DNA of 64,000 nt from Flavobacterium sp. AG291 (GTDB taxonomy: Bacteria; Bacteroidota; Bacteroidia; Flavobacteriales; Flavobacteriaceae). Positions within the stretch are counted from its first letter, which is position 1. Every line of letters starts with the position of its first letter. Below are positions 19,054 to 27,718 of the stretch, piece by piece. The stretch covers positions 1-64,000 of the forward strand of contig NZ_QQAR01000009.1 of NCBI RefSeq assembly GCF_003350375.1, read 5' to 3'. Position numbers and translations under genes: made by a program. The notes below the pieces were generated by a model. The model ran no database searches, had not been told where the DNA came from, and was given only the letters and a program-made list of their open reading frames with translations.

Positions 19054-20586
19054 ATGATACGTTCGTTAGTATTCGCTTTCTTTTCTTTATGCATTACACC
19101 TGCATTTGCGCAGCATGAAGTAATGTACCATATAAACACCCGTAGTTTTTTTGATAGTGACGGCGATGGCCAGGGAGACCTTAAAGGTATTGAGGACAAG
19201 CTTGGATATCTTCAGCAGTTGGGAGTAACTACCATAACACTATCACCGATATACCAGTCGGATTTTTACCATAATCTCTATGCAGGTAATCTTGAAAAAA
19301 TTGATGAGATATACGGCGCTTTTAAAGAATACCGTGACCTTATTCAAAATATTCACTTAAGGAAAATGAAGCTGTATCAGGAGGTAGACCTGCAATACAT
19401 CAGTGCTAAACATTTATGGTTTACAGATTCCTTTAAAAATACCAAATCGGCTTATAGCGGTTACATTTATTATACCGATACTAAAAATGAAAAACCGTAT
19501 CAGTTGCCTGAAATAACTACTCTAAAAGGAGTAAAAGAACAAGTCGTGGCTGTTAATCTTAAAAATGAAAAGGTGGCGGCTTATTATGCTAAAGCCCTTA
19601 AATACTGGACCGATCCGGATGGTGATGGTAGTTTTTATGATGGTGTTGATGGTTTCAGGATTGTTGATATAAAAGATAAACTTGATAATTCAGGGAAAAC
19701 AAGTAATCAGCTTAAAGCTTTTTATGCACCTTTAATCGCGGGGCTTAAAAAAGTAAATCCTGCGATACAGATACTCGCTGCTGCAGATGGAACCTCTTTC
19801 GGGAATGACCTTTATACTAAGGCCGGTTTCGACAGGGTACAATCATCTAAGTTAAGGGATGCTATAGTTTCATTCGATAAGAATAAGATAATGAAGGCTG
19901 CCGACAGTACTTTTATGAATCTTCCTGATGGTAAGGTTCCGGTACCTTATATCGAGAACGAAAAGGTGCAAAGGGTTGCCTCAATGCAGGGAATGAATTT
20001 AGGGTCATTAAAAGTTGCTGCAGGGCTTAATTTTTTACTTGGAGGTGTTCCATGTATTTATTACGGACAGGAGATAGGAATGATGAGTAAACCGTTAAAT
20101 ACCGGTACAGATGCCGATGGTATTCCGTCAAGGGAGGCTTTCGAATGGTATGCTTCAGGACAGGGCAACGGAATGGCATTATGGTACAGGGATTTTAAAC
20201 CTTATTTCGAAAACAGTAGCGCCAGGCCTAATGACGGTGTTTCTCAGGAAGAGCAGCAGGGTGATAAAAACTCTTTATGGGCTTACTATAGAGAGCTTAT
20301 AAGGATGAAAAAAATGCAATCGGCTGTTGCTGAAGGAAAATATGCGCCAATCTCTAACAACAATGATAATGTTGTTTCCTTTACCCGTGTAAACGGAGAA
20401 AAAAAGGTGTTGGTAATGATAAATTTATCGGGGAAAGAAGAGTTTACCAGGCTAAGTGATGATGTAACCATCAGACTGGAGAGTATGAAACTGATATTCG
20501 GATCTCCTAATTCAACTTTCGGCAGAGGGGTGAGGGCATTGATAATGCAACCTTATGCAGTTCAGGTCTGGACATATAATCTATAA
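19054..20586 (+). CDS. GH13 alpha-amylase-family protein with lost catalytic residues
   Basis: The signal peptide is MIRSLVFAFFSLCITPAFAQ. The fold is clearly GH13: SFFDSDGDGQGDLKGIEDKL near residue 31, GVDGFRI (197-203), and GGVPCIYYGQEIGM (330-343). But the four conserved regions are altered. Where DxVxNH is expected it reads DLQYIS (112-117). The nucleophile position two after Arg202 is Val204, with the Asp displaced to 205. The acid/base Glu region reads AAADG (242-246). NHD is replaced by NEK (302-304). The protein is therefore probably not a normal glycosidase; a glycan-binding or regulatory pseudoenzyme is possible. It ends at a strong terminator. A TATATTTG -7-like element is at 19030-19037. 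Confidence 0.8.
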   Translation: MIRSLVFAFFSLCITPAFAQHEVMYHINTRSFFDSDGDGQGDLKGIEDKLGYLQQLGVTTITLSPIYQSDFYHNLYAGNLEKIDEIYGAFKEYRDLIQNIHLRKMKLYQEVDLQYISAKHLWFTDSFKNTKSAYSGYIYYTDTKNEKPYQLPEITTLKGVKEQVVAVNLKNEKVAAYYAKALKYWTDPDGDGSFYDGVDGFRIVDIKDKLDNSGKTSNQLKAFYAPLIAGLKKVNPAIQILAAADGTSFGNDLYTKAGFDRVQSSKLRDAIVSFDKNKIMKAADSTFMNLPDGKVPVPYIENEKVQRVASMQGMNLGSLKVAAGLNFLLGGVPCIYYGQEIGMMSKPLNTGTDADGIPSREAFEWYASGQGNGMALWYRDFKPYFENSSARPNDGVSQEEQQGDKNSLWAYYRELIRMKKMQSAVAEGKYAPISNNNDNVVSFTRVNGEKKVLVMINLSGKEEFTRLSDDVTIRLESMKLIFGSPNSTFGRGVRALIMQPYAVQVWTYNL

Positions 20587-20588
20587 TC

Positions 20589-20617
20589 AAAAGGCAGGAT
20601 AATTCCTGCCTTTTTTT
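20589..20617. terminator. Bidirectional intrinsic terminator
   Basis: A perfect stem (20589-20599 with 20604-20614), a TAAT loop and a T run to 20617. It lies between the GH13 gene (+) and the convergent P-loop-like gene (-). Confidence 0.9.
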
Positions 20618-20627
20618 ATTGGTACCG

Positions 20628-21098
20628 TCAGAGATTGTGAAGCGTAATTGCTGTGAGATAAGATACCCGCCTGTTCCATTCATCTGTGAGATTAAAGGTA
20701 TAAGAAGGTATTCGCCATATTTTGGTCTCATAAATGCATTTACCGTAGCTTTCAAGCTCTTTTGAGGTAGAGAAGTCTTTTAGTTTTTCAAGTCCGCACA
20801 TTGATACAATTGCAAAGTCGGGCCTGATATTTAATTTTGAAACCGATTCCATTATTGATGTAATCCTTTTTTTCTGTTCTGTAGGCGAGGCAGAAACAAT
20901 AAGGATATTTTTTTTCCTTACAGTAACTACAAAATTTCCTTCAGTTATTTTGGCAGATTGTACATTTTCTGCTGCTACAGATCCTGACTCAGAAATATAG
21001 ATGCGTTTAACGGCATCGGGTTTCAGCCTTGTGCAAACCTCTCTTATGGTAGCGGCTTTGCCGGCACTTTTAGCACCCTTTATTACTATATACTTCAT
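20628..21098 (-). CDS. Degenerate P-loop protein, copy 1 (156 aa, unknown function)
   Basis: The family is not recognised. The N-terminus reads MKYIVIKGAKSAGKAATI, a beta-strand plus a Walker-A-like loop (GxxxxGK) in which the usual Ser/Thr after Lys is Ala. Later segments FVVTVRKKNILIVSASPTEQ and RPDFAIVSMCGLEKLK look like further P-loop-fold strands. It is a clear paralogue of the next upstream gene at 21324-21797, from the same initial MKY-IKGA to the identical C-terminus TAITLHNL. A tandem duplication is likely. No signal peptide, so it should be cytoplasmic. Confidence 0.7.
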   Translation of the reverse strand: MKYIVIKGAKSAGKAATIREVCTRLKPDAVKRIYISESGSVAAENVQSAKITEGNFVVTVRKKNILIVSASPTEQKKRITSIMESVSKLNIRPDFAIVSMCGLEKLKDFSTSKELESYGKCIYETKIWRIPSYTFNLTDEWNRRVSYLTAITLHNL

Positions 21099-21287
21099 AA
21101 TTCCGGTTGAATTTGGTTGATAATACAGGTGTGGATTTTGAAGTAAACGGGTTTTAGAAGTTGTTGTTTATTTTACCATAGGCTTTACTGTTTTAGAGAT
21201 TAATTGGTTGTTGTTTTTATTTGTAATTGTTTGGGATGTAAATGATTGGGTGTTAAAATTACTAAAAATAATTTGAACTGCATATCT

Positions 21288-21326
21288 TTTAAAAAACTTT
21301 AGGCTCCAGCTGGGAGACTAAAGTTA
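21288..21326 (-). terminator. Intrinsic terminator overlapping the stop codon of P-loop copy 2
   Basis: An 8-bp outer stem (21295-21302 with 21318-21325), an inner 4-bp stem and a short loop are followed on the minus strand by a T-rich tract. The TAA stop of the gene lies inside the stem. Confidence 0.75.
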
Positions 21327-21797
21327 TAAGTTGTGCAGCGTTATGGCTGTAATATATGATATACGTTTATTCCATTCTTCGGTAAGATGGAAAGTGTATG
21401 ATGGTATTCTCCATATTTTGGTTTCATAAATACACTTGCCAAATTTTTCAAGCTCTTTTGATGTAGAGAAATCTTTTAGTTTTTCAAGCCCTCTCATAGC
21501 AACAATGGCGAAATCAGGTTTTAGATTTAAATGAAAAACCGATTCCATGATGGAACTTATCTTTTTCTTTTGTTCTGTTGGAGCACCTGATACCATCAGG
21601 ATATTCTTTTTGCGTACCGTAACTATGTACGTGCCGTCTGAAATTCCTGCTGCCGGGGCAATACTTTCCAGTGATACATGTCCGGATTCTGAAAAATAGA
21701 CTTTACGGATAGCTTCCGGTTTTAATTTTTTGCATACTGCATTAATGGTTTCGGCTTTGCCTGAACTCCTTGCTCCTTTAATGATAATGTACTTCAT
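21324..21797 (-). CDS. Degenerate P-loop protein, copy 2 (157 aa, unknown function)
   Basis: Paralogue of the 156-residue protein just downstream, with the same Walker-A-like GARSSGKAET lacking Ser/Thr after Lys. It shares TVRKKNIL, the GLEKLKDFSTSKELE block, CIYETKIWRIPSYTF and the C-terminal TAITLHNL. The strongly conserved second half suggests a binding or catalytic surface there. It has its own terminator, so the two copies are likely separate transcripts. Function unknown. Confidence 0.7.
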   Translation of the reverse strand: MKYIIIKGARSSGKAETINAVCKKLKPEAIRKVYFSESGHVSLESIAPAAGISDGTYIVTVRKKNILMVSGAPTEQKKKISSIMESVFHLNLKPDFAIVAMRGLEKLKDFSTSKELEKFGKCIYETKIWRIPSYTFHLTEEWNKRISYITAITLHNL

Positions 21798-22183
21798 AAG
21801 TGTGTGGTTTGTTTAATGTTGTGGTTGGGATGTTTAAAGGAATACAGTGGGGGTTACTGTTGTATTTAAAAAATAAATAAGTGAAAAATAAGTTTAATTA
21901 TTATATGTTTATTTATTTGTTATTTTAGTTATTATTTGTGTGTTTTGTTACGATTTAATGTTAATAATAAGCAAATTTAAAATAAATTTTAACACGTAAA
22001 ATTATTATGGTGTTAAATAAAATGGTCAAAAGAAGGTATTATGTTTTAAATAACTGTTTAAGGTTTAACGAGAACAATTCTACATATAGCATTAAAATTA
22101 TAAAGTTTTTCTAACATTTGTTTACGGGAAACCGTAAACAAATGTTAAAAAAAAGTTATAATCGATGAAATGCGTTTTCGTTT
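21798..22183. other. AT-rich intergenic region without a gene
   Basis: 386 bp of very AT-rich DNA with no supportable ORF. It holds a long perfect palindrome (listed separately) and probably the promoter of the P-loop copy 2 gene; a minus-strand TAAATTTG octamer is at 21972-21979 without a matching -33 element. Confidence 0.6.
22106..22153. repeat. Long perfect palindrome with GAAA loop
   Basis: A 16-bp perfect inverted repeat (22112-22127 with 22132-22147) around a GAAA tetraloop is extended by five further A:T pairs after one mismatch. A T run precedes and an A run follows it on the plus strand, so it does not look like a classic terminator in either direction. It is located 31-78 bp past the response regulator stop. 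Confidence 0.8.
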
Positions 22184-22852
22184 CTAAATGATTTTCATGT
22201 CTTTAGCAATAGCGACAAGCTGAATACTGTTGTTAGCTTTAAGTACTAACTTTAGTTTATTTATTCTTTTTTCGATGCTGCTCATACTTGCAGAAGGGTA
22301 TCTTTTCTCTTTAAATAATTTGCTTATGTCGTCCTGTGTATGGCCCTCTGATAAAAATCTTAGAATTAATATATCATAGCTATCCATTTCAAACAGTGAT
22401 TGCTGTTTAAATGTTTTTTCGAATGCCGGTGAAATGTATGTAAAGCCCTTAATTGTTGAATTGATTGCATCAATAAGCTCTGAGGTGCTTTCACGGCCTT
22501 TTATTACATATGCATTAATAAAATGATCAGATAATAGAGACTTTATGATGAAAGGCTTTTCGTCCATAGCGTATACTATTATTTTTAGATGTATGTTTTC
22601 TTTTCTAAGTTGCGCTATTAGTTCCTCGCCGGTAACAAGATGTATTTTCTTTTTATGGTCGTCTTTAAAGGATAAATCAGTAATGATTAAATCATAAGGT
22701 TTACTCTCTGATATGGCTTTTTTGATTTTTAAATACCCTTCATCACAATATTTGACTGAGTGTATTTCTGAATCAAAATTTTTTTTAAGAACTGTGATAA
22801 TACCTAGACTAATACTGTCTATGTCTTCTATAATTAAAATTTTTGAGAACAT
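22184..22852 (-). CDS. LuxR/NarL-type response regulator
   Basis: The N-terminal receiver domain (ILIIEDIDS at 5-13) has phosphoacceptor Asp59 in LIITDL. The C-terminal helix-turn-helix covers about residues 155-222 (ILRFLSEGHTQDDISKLF, SSIEKRINKLK). It forms a two-component pair with the histidine kinase gene that ends 13 bp upstream. The target genes are unknown; the HTH recognition segment departs from textbook LuxR, but the helix spacing fits. Cytoplasmic DNA-binding regulator. Confidence 0.88.
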   Translation of the reverse strand: MFSKILIIEDIDSISLGIITVLKKNFDSEIHSVKYCDEGYLKIKKAISESKPYDLIITDLSFKDDHKKKIHLVTGEELIAQLRKENIHLKIIVYAMDEKPFIIKSLLSDHFINAYVIKGRESTSELIDAINSTIKGFTYISPAFEKTFKQQSLFEMDSYDILILRFLSEGHTQDDISKLFKEKRYPSASMSSIEKRINKLKLVLKANNSIQLVAIAKDMKII

Positions 22853-22865
22853 GGGGGATGGGTTA

Positions 22866-23774
22866 TTATTTTGAATAAGGAGGGTAGGTAAGTATGATAT
22901 GAAATCCTTTTTCGGTATCGGTATTTAAATTTGCTTGTCCGCCAACAGAATGCATTCGGCGCTCAATATTCATTAGGCCGCTTTTATAGAGTGTTTTTTC
23001 TTTACTAATTCCGCAACCATTGTCAATGTATGAAATCTCCATTTTTTTTCCAGTGACAGAAAAATCTAAGATTACCAGCGAAGCCCCGCTGTGTTTTTTC
23101 ATGTTTACCATTAATTCCTGCAACGAGCGGTATAAAGCTATTTTTTTTAAGGTGTTAATCTTATTCCATTTAATGTCTCCCATTCCTTTTATAATAACAT
23201 TTACCTTATCTCCTGAATAGCCTGTAAGCATGAGTTTTAAGTGTTCAGGAAAATTATATCCGGTCTCAATGTTTGCTGTTTCCCTGGATATATTTTTTGT
23301 CATGACATAAACGTTGTCAAGCTTTAGAATTAGTTTTCTTCTGTTTTCATCAGAAATTTTCTTTTCCGAGTCAAGATAATTTACTGTTTCGTAAAGTTCA
23401 TTGGCTATTTCGTCATGTACTTTTTTTGCTATTCTTGTTTCGGTAATGTAGCTTTCCATGAAACGCTCTCTTTTGTATTTTGCTTTTAAAAGAAAATATA
23501 TCAGAAGCGAACAACAAACTGTAAAAGTGAGATTTGTAAAAATTAGAAGCTTGTAATTATCAAGTTTCTCTAATAAATTGTCATAAGAAGTTATTGCTTC
23601 GGTATTTGAAGAGTCATCGGTTGTTTTTTCTTCGTTTTGGCTGTTGGTGTAGAGTATAGCTCTTTCATGTCGGTCATTTGCAATGCCGATTGAAGTGTTA
23701 AAGAGCGCTGCCAATAGAAGCAGCGATATGATTAATTTTTTAGTTGGTTCAAACATACGTTTTTTAAATATCAT
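22866..23774 (-). CDS. NarL-type sensor histidine kinase
   Basis: The N-terminal hydrophobic stretch (residues about 13-32) and a TM helix (about 76-97) leave only some 45 residues outside the membrane, so no large sensor domain is present. The phosphoacceptor is His120 in AKKVHDEIANEL (HisKA_3-like), followed by an HATPase domain with N-box Asn224 (ELMVNMKKHSG), DNGCGI (251-256) and GLMNIERRMHSVGG. It pairs with the response regulator 13 bp downstream. The start may be the ATG seven codons in (MFEPTKK, 23756). Confidence 0.88.
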   Translation of the reverse strand: MIFKKRMFEPTKKLIISLLLLAALFNTSIGIANDRHERAILYTNSQNEEKTTDDSSNTEAITSYDNLLEKLDNYKLLIFTNLTFTVCCSLLIYFLLKAKYKRERFMESYITETRIAKKVHDEIANELYETVNYLDSEKKISDENRRKLILKLDNVYVMTKNISRETANIETGYNFPEHLKLMLTGYSGDKVNVIIKGMGDIKWNKINTLKKIALYRSLQELMVNMKKHSGASLVILDFSVTGKKMEISYIDNGCGISKEKTLYKSGLMNIERRMHSVGGQANLNTDTEKGFHIILTYPPYSK

Positions 23775-24019
23775 TCAGTTAAACCAAATAGCATTGGTTT
23801 GGGGGCGCAGAAAATACTGCACATACGAAATGATCTTGGCAGGTTCTGTGCATTGCAAATGAGTAAGATAAGCAAGGCTGACTATCCTGTAATGCAGGAA
23901 GTTTTAGAATCCGACCAGGTTAAAAAATAAAACGTAGTGTATTCCCAATAAAAATAATTACTTTTTTTGGGTTAACTTTAAGTTAAGCGATTAAAGGTAA
24001 ATTTATCAGTTGAATTGCA

Positions 24020-25615
24020 TTAGTCAAATTCAGAAGTAAAGAAAAGCTTTACTGTTGGATATTTAGACTGAGTCATCTGGATAGAGAAATCTGAATCTGC
24101 CAGGAATACAAGTTGCCCGTATTTATCCTTTGCAAGGAATTTTTGCTTGATCCTTTTAAATTCGGCAAATTCTTCATTTTTAGCATCATCAGGCTTTACC
24201 CAGCATGCCTTAAAAGCAGGGAAGTTCTCGTAAGAACATTTTGCTCCATATTCGTGCTCAAGTCTGTATTGTATTACTTCATATTGAAGTGCTCCTACTG
24301 TACCAATAACCTTACGGTTATTCATTTCAAGAGTAAATAGCTGAGCTACACCTTCGTCCATAAGCTGGTCGATACCTTTTTCAAGCTGCTTGGCTTTTAG
24401 AGGATCAGCGTTATTGATGTAGCGGAAATGCTCAGGCGAGAAGCTTGGTATACCTTTAAAGCTCATAAGTTCGCCTTCGGTAAGGGTGTCGCCAATCTTA
24501 AAGTTTCCGGTATCGTGTAAACCTACAATATCACCAGGGTAAGAGATATCTACAATTTCTTTCTTCTCTGCAAAGAATGCATTTGGACTCGAGAACTTCA
24601 GGTTCTTGCCAAGGCGTACATGCAGGTATGGTTTGTTTCTCTCAAAAACACCCGAAACAATTTTTACGAATGCTATCCTGTCACGGTGCTTAGGATCCAT
24701 GTTTGCGTGAATCTTGAATACAAATCCTGCAAACTTAGCTTCATCCGGCTCAACAGTTCTTGTATCAGAATCTTTTGGTCTTGGAGAAGGCGCGATATCT
24801 ATAAAGCAATCTAATAGCTCACGAACACCAAAGTTATTTAATGCCGAACCAAAAAACACAGGTTGTTGTTTTCCGTTAAGGTAAGCTTCTCTGTCAAAAG
24901 CGGGATAGACCTCTTCAATAAGTTCAAGTTCTTCCCTTAGTTTGCCGGCTGGTTTTTCACCAATTATTTTTTCAAGTTCAGGATTGTTGATGTCGCTGAA
25001 AGCAATGGTTTCTTCAATATTTTTACGGCTGTCTCCGCTAAACAGGTTAATGTTTTTTTCCCAGATATTGTAGATACCCTGAAAATCATAACCCATACCT
25101 ATAGGGAAACTTAAAGGAGTTACCGTAAGGCCAAGTTTTTGTTCTACCTCGTCCATAAGGTCAAAAGCATCTTTACCCTCACGGTCAAGTTTGTTGATGA
25201 ATACCAGCATAGGAATGTTACGCATACGGCATACCTGTACCAGTTTTTCAGTTTGTTCCTCAACCCCTTTTGCAACGTCTATTACTACGATAACACTATC
25301 TACAGCAGTAAGTGTCCTGAAAGTATCTTCAGCAAAGTCTTTATGGCCGGGAGTATCCAGGATGTTTATTTTCTTGTCTTTATAATTAAAAGCAAGTACA
25401 GAGGTAGCAACAGAGATTCCCCTTTGCCTTTCAATTTCCATAAAGTCACTGGTTGCGCCTTTTTTGATCTTGTTGCTCTTTACGGCACCGGCTTCCTGAA
25501 TAGCACCTCCAAATAAAAGGAGCTTTTCGGTCAATGTTGTTTTACCGGCATCCGGGTGGGAAATAATACCAAAAGTACGTCTTCTCTCAATCTCTTTATT
25601 AAAATTCATGCTCAC
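24020..25615 (-). CDS. prfC: Peptide chain release factor 3
   Basis: This translational GTPase removes RF1/RF2 from the ribosome after peptide release. The G motifs are intact: HPDAGKTT (20-27), DTPGH (87-91) and NKLD (141-144). RRRTFGIISHPDAGKTTLTE and VEEQTEKLVQVCRMR are typical of PrfC, as is the C-terminal domain (FPAFKACWVKP). Length of 531 residues is usual. Alternative start ATG at 25609 (MNFNKEIE). A good promoter lies just upstream. Confidence 0.96.
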   Translation of the reverse strand: MSMNFNKEIERRRTFGIISHPDAGKTTLTEKLLLFGGAIQEAGAVKSNKIKKGATSDFMEIERQRGISVATSVLAFNYKDKKINILDTPGHKDFAEDTFRTLTAVDSVIVVIDVAKGVEEQTEKLVQVCRMRNIPMLVFINKLDREGKDAFDLMDEVEQKLGLTVTPLSFPIGMGYDFQGIYNIWEKNINLFSGDSRKNIEETIAFSDINNPELEKIIGEKPAGKLREELELIEEVYPAFDREAYLNGKQQPVFFGSALNNFGVRELLDCFIDIAPSPRPKDSDTRTVEPDEAKFAGFVFKIHANMDPKHRDRIAFVKIVSGVFERNKPYLHVRLGKNLKFSSPNAFFAEKKEIVDISYPGDIVGLHDTGNFKIGDTLTEGELMSFKGIPSFSPEHFRYINNADPLKAKQLEKGIDQLMDEGVAQLFTLEMNNRKVIGTVGALQYEVIQYRLEHEYGAKCSYENFPAFKACWVKPDDAKNEEFAEFKRIKQKFLAKDKYGQLVFLADSDFSIQMTQSKYPTVKLFFTSEFD

Positions 25616-25638
25616 GGCCTCTGTTTCTTAGAATTATG

Positions 25639-25671
25639 CAAAAATAGGTTTTTCCTTTTTACGGCTGCAAA
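25639..25671 (-). promoter_or_regulatory. Bacteroidota-type promoter of prfC
   Basis: On the minus strand, TTTG (25671-25668), then a 21-bp spacer, then TATTTTTG (25646-25639, matching TAnnTTTG). Expected transcription start is around 25630-25635, leaving a leader of about 20 nt before the prfC start. Confidence 0.6.
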
Positions 25672-25803
25672 GATAGTATGTTCATTTCATAGATAAAAAT
25701 GTGTTTTTAATCGATGCTTTTCCGAATGTTCTTTCGCGCGCGTGAGGAAGGTTTTAGATTTACTTAAACCAGCTAGTAGTTGTTTAATTAAACTGAAAAC
25801 CAA

Positions 25804-27492
25804 TTGATTATCGGGGGATATCCAATATCGGGGAATATAGTGCGCTTATGTTGCGTTATGTTTTTTTTGTACACTGCAATAGCAGGATATGCTCAAACAA
25901 AGGTGTATGCAACAAGTGTTACATCCAGCGATAACGCAAGTGCGCCATTAACTAATGCCTATGATGGGAACCTTACCACGAAAGTTGATGTAACAGCTAA
26001 ATCTAATACTCTTGTGTTAGCTGGTTATGAAGGATACATTGAATTACAGTTTTCGTCTCCCTTACCTGCTAATACTACAAGTTATATTAAGATAACCGCC
26101 GAAGATAATATACTTCAGTCTTTGGTGGGCGGTAGTCTTGGAAATCTTGTTGCAGGTTTGCTGGGTACAGTATTGGCGGGTAAACATGAATTTGTAGTTG
26201 AGGCTAAACTAAATAATGGATCTGCTGTTTTAAGTGGAAATAGCGCAACTTTAGGTCAGTTTGCTACCGAAAGATTACGTATCGTACAAAATTCTGCAGG
26301 TGAATATTTTATTAGAATTACACCAGATCAATCATATAATAGAATAAAACTTACCAGCAAAGTAGGTACTGCGCTTTTAAATCTCGGACAGACAAGAGTC
26401 TTGTCGGTATATGATGCATATTATATATCCGGATCTGGTTTATGTAGCGAACCAACTTACACTTCCTACTCCGGTACAAGTATAGTTAGTCTTACTGACT
26501 CGAACGTTTCCAATCCGGAGTATGTGCTTACTCCAAGCACAACTGATTTTTCGGTAATTAATGTTGGATTGCTTGGCGTTGGGCCCTCTGTCGAACAAAC
26601 GGTTTATTTTGAAGGTCCTTCAAATGCAAGTGACATTTTTGGTGTTCGGCTAAGCACTTCGGCATCCTTGTTAAGTGCAGGTATAGCTTCAAATGTAAGT
26701 ATCACTGCCTCTTATCAGGGCACTGCAGTGCAAACCAAGACACTCGCGGAATTGATAACTTTGAATGCTCTCACTATGACAGGCGGCGCTATAACAACAT
26801 TATATATGAGCCCGGGTTCTGCAGTAGACAGGATAACAGTGAGGCTTTCCTCTTTCGCTGGTGTTGCGCAAAGCCTCAATTTTTATGGAGTTACCAAAAC
26901 GCTGTCGGTTCCGGGAATTAATGCCTATACTGCCATTTGTTCGGGTAGTACTGTGTCGCTTACGGCTACAGTAACTACCGGTGCCCAAATTCGATGGTAT
27001 ACTGTGGCGTCGGGGGGAACTGCAATAGCAACAACAAATAGCGGGGTGGCTTTTATTACACCTGTGCTTACATCAAATACAACATATTATGCAGAGCAGT
27101 TCAATGGTTCCTGTACCGGGATAAGATTTGCTGTTCCTGTTACGGTAGTGGCTAAACCTATTGCCGGGGCTATCGCCGGGGAACAAACAATATGTCTTAA
27201 TAAACAACCAACTTCTTTAAGTTCTGTTTCTGCGGATGCGGGAAGTACAATTAGTTACCGTTGGGAGTCGTCTCTCGATGATGTAAGCTGGTCAGTTATT
27301 TCGGGTGAAACGGGTATAACCTATCAGCCTCCGGTGCTCCTAAAAAGTACTTTTTACAGGAGAATTACCATGAATACCCAAAGCGGAATCAGTTGTGAGT
27401 CACTTCCTACATCTTCTGTTAAGGTTACGACAAAAAACTGTATGGTATATGCAAACCCAATGGTGCGTCAACGCATAAAAAACGGGACTTAG
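25804..27492 (+). CDS. Secreted protein with paralogous N-domain and Ig-like C-terminus (562 aa)
   Basis: Start is uncertain. An in-frame stop at 25789 limits it; candidates are TTG 25804, GTG 25840 and ATG 25858, all ahead of a signal peptide ending GYAQ. Residues about 30-370 form a beta-rich domain that is clearly paralogous to the 811-residue neighbour (shared VYA-SVTSSDN, SYIKIT, QTVYFEG, GVTKT). An Ig_7-like module follows (about 380-455), then one CHU-type Ig repeat (SYRWESSLDDVSWSVISG). The tail (NCMVYANPMVRQRIKNGT) matches the end of the 2165-residue protein at 1578. No standard T9SS sorting domain is seen. Probably a surface component of the second adhesin module. Confidence 0.78.
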   Translation: MIIGGYPISGNIVRLCCVMFFLYTAIAGYAQTKVYATSVTSSDNASAPLTNAYDGNLTTKVDVTAKSNTLVLAGYEGYIELQFSSPLPANTTSYIKITAEDNILQSLVGGSLGNLVAGLLGTVLAGKHEFVVEAKLNNGSAVLSGNSATLGQFATERLRIVQNSAGEYFIRITPDQSYNRIKLTSKVGTALLNLGQTRVLSVYDAYYISGSGLCSEPTYTSYSGTSIVSLTDSNVSNPEYVLTPSTTDFSVINVGLLGVGPSVEQTVYFEGPSNASDIFGVRLSTSASLLSAGIASNVSITASYQGTAVQTKTLAELITLNALTMTGGAITTLYMSPGSAVDRITVRLSSFAGVAQSLNFYGVTKTLSVPGINAYTAICSGSTVSLTATVTTGAQIRWYTVASGGTAIATTNSGVAFITPVLTSNTTYYAEQFNGSCTGIRFAVPVTVVAKPIAGAIAGEQTICLNKQPTSLSSVSADAGSTISYRWESSLDDVSWSVISGETGITYQPPVLLKSTFYRRITMNTQSGISCESLPTSSVKVTTKNCMVYANPMVRQRIKNGT

Positions 27493-27718
27493 ACGGCTTT
27501 TTCCGGAATTTAAGGCATATTAATTTAATCAAAAAAACTATAAATAAGGTGTTAAATTTACATTAAAAATTAGTAAGAATTTTATTGCGTAATTCATCGA
27601 TAAAAAATAGTATTTTGTCGATACTTGTGCGAAATTATCAATAATTTAAGGCTATTATGTAGTATGTAGGTAATTTAATTCCATGAACCAATGAATTATT
27701 TAATTAATCTTAAAGTTT

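Noticed and set aside
23859..23930. Possible 23-residue ORF (MSKISKADYP start)
   Set aside because: Too short and without a promoter or conserved partner; it could be chance or a relic.
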